Assembly (NCBI GenBank): GCA_023055505.1
Contig: JALIRH010000007.1
Location: forward strand, 15,420,273-15,484,272
DNA: 64,000 bases
Source of the DNA: Callipepla californica brunnescens
Lineage: Eukaryota > Chordata > Aves > Galliformes > Odontophoridae
Direction: 5' to 3'
How positions within the stretch are numbered: position 1 is the first letter of the stretch; the number at the start of each line of letters is the position of its first letter. Position numbers and translations under genes: made by a program. The notes below the pieces were generated by a model that saw only the letters and a list, made by a program, of their open reading frames with translations, did no database searches and had not been told where the DNA came from. This document shows, one piece after another, positions 63,391-64,000 of the stretch.

Positions 63391-63515
63391 GGGATTCAAG
63401 AAAGAGGTAGATAACAAACTGAGTAATATCATTTATGGCCACGGTGGTGATGGGTTGATGGTTGGACTCAATGATCTTAGAGGCTTTCTCCATCCTAACT
63501 GTTTCTATGATTCTG
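63391..63515 (+). mobile_element. CR1 LINE 3' end fragment
   Basis: Sense CR1 3' end of a subfamily related to the 47971 copy. It has GGTGGTGATGGGTTGATGGT, TGGACTCAATGATCTTAGAG, then CCATCCTAACTGTTTCTATG and ATTCTGA. A 70-codon open frame over it (63374-63586) is not a gene. Confidence 0.9.
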
Positions 63516-63523
63516 AAAAAAGA

Positions 63524-63543
63524 ATATATATATATATATATAT
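63524..63543. repeat. (AT)n microsatellite
   Basis: Ten AT units directly after the A-rich tail of the CR1 fragment. CR1 ends are common places for such simple repeats to arise. Confidence 0.9.
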
Positions 63544-64000
63544 CTTCAGATCTTCTATACTATCTGAATTATCTGCAAAGACCTAGCCAAGCAGAAGCAG
63601 CCTGTTTCATTGCTACCATTTTTCCCATAACTTAGTTCAAAATCTGGATGCCCAGCAAATCTGGATTTTAAAAAATTTGAGACTATCAAGCGCTTCAAAC
63701 AAACAAACAAAAAAAAAAAACCCTGCTATTATTATTATCTGTTCTGGATCATAAGGAGTTAAAGTTGATTAGCTCGTATAAAAATGACCGTAAGTAAAAT
63801 AGAAAAAGAGTTTGCAGAAACGCCTGCTGATCTGCAAGTACTGATGAAAGCAGACCAGCGTGGGCAGATGAATATGTTATGCAATGTAAAGCCTTTCTGA
63901 ATCCTTTTTACACATGAAAGCCTTGTAACACAGGTTTTTTGAAAGAAGCTGTATTGGTCCCTGTTAGCCAAGAGGCAAAATACCTTAAACAACCATGTTC
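63544..64000. other. Noncoding end of window
   Basis: AT-rich sequence with an AAAC-type run and a poly-A at about 63697-63720. A 77-codon minus-strand frame (63759-63992) has no recognisable feature. Confidence 0.6.

Noticed and set aside
33159..64000. Possible exons of the gene expected downstream (CLN8 in mammals)
   Set aside because: No frame in this range shows recognisable coding sequence of that gene, so none is called.

Overview
The window is bird nuclear DNA, most likely from a galliform such as chicken. It contains the 3' part of one multi-exon gene, DLGAP2 (SAPAP2/GKAP2), on the + strand. Two observations support a bird: about a dozen fragments of the CR1 LINE with the typical avian 3' end, and a mariner family plus an ERVL-type LTR that I recognise from avian genomes. 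There are no bacterial features: reading frames are broken by introns with GT-AG borders, and intergenic DNA is long and AT-rich.

Layout. Positions 1-5228 are intron. Six coding exons of DLGAP2 follow: 5229-5573, 15508-15593, 16804-17219, 25656-25747, 30678-30830 and 32940-33158. Their phases join without a gap, and together they encode about 435 C-terminal residues ending in the PDZ ligand QTRL and a TAA stop. The paralogue call (DLGAP2, not DLGAP1, 3 or 4) rests on remembered family sequence. One base is out of place: a run of six C at 5270-5275 shifts the frame inside an otherwise highly conserved exon. The introns hold a deleted mariner copy, a nearly complete solo ERVL-type LTR, CR1 fragments (one with reverse transcriptase motifs), a second truncated mariner copy and a pentanucleotide microsatellite.

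From 33159 to 64000 there is a 3' UTR of unknown length and then about 30 kb in which I find no convincing gene. This part carries CR1 fragments in both orientations, several microsatellites, and a GC- and CpG-richer patch near 51.7-52.1 kb with a CTCF-like site that could be a boundary or a promoter.

DLGAP2 encodes a postsynaptic scaffold. The part here covers dynein light chain-type motifs, the conserved C-terminal GH1 region and the Shank-binding C-terminus. The N-terminal part that binds the guanylate kinase domain of PSD-95 lies upstream of the window. I found no new multi-gene system. The points most worth a second look are the apparent frameshift, a DYNLL-type motif formed across a splice junction, a periodic octamer cluster in an intron, and the GC-rich patch downstream.
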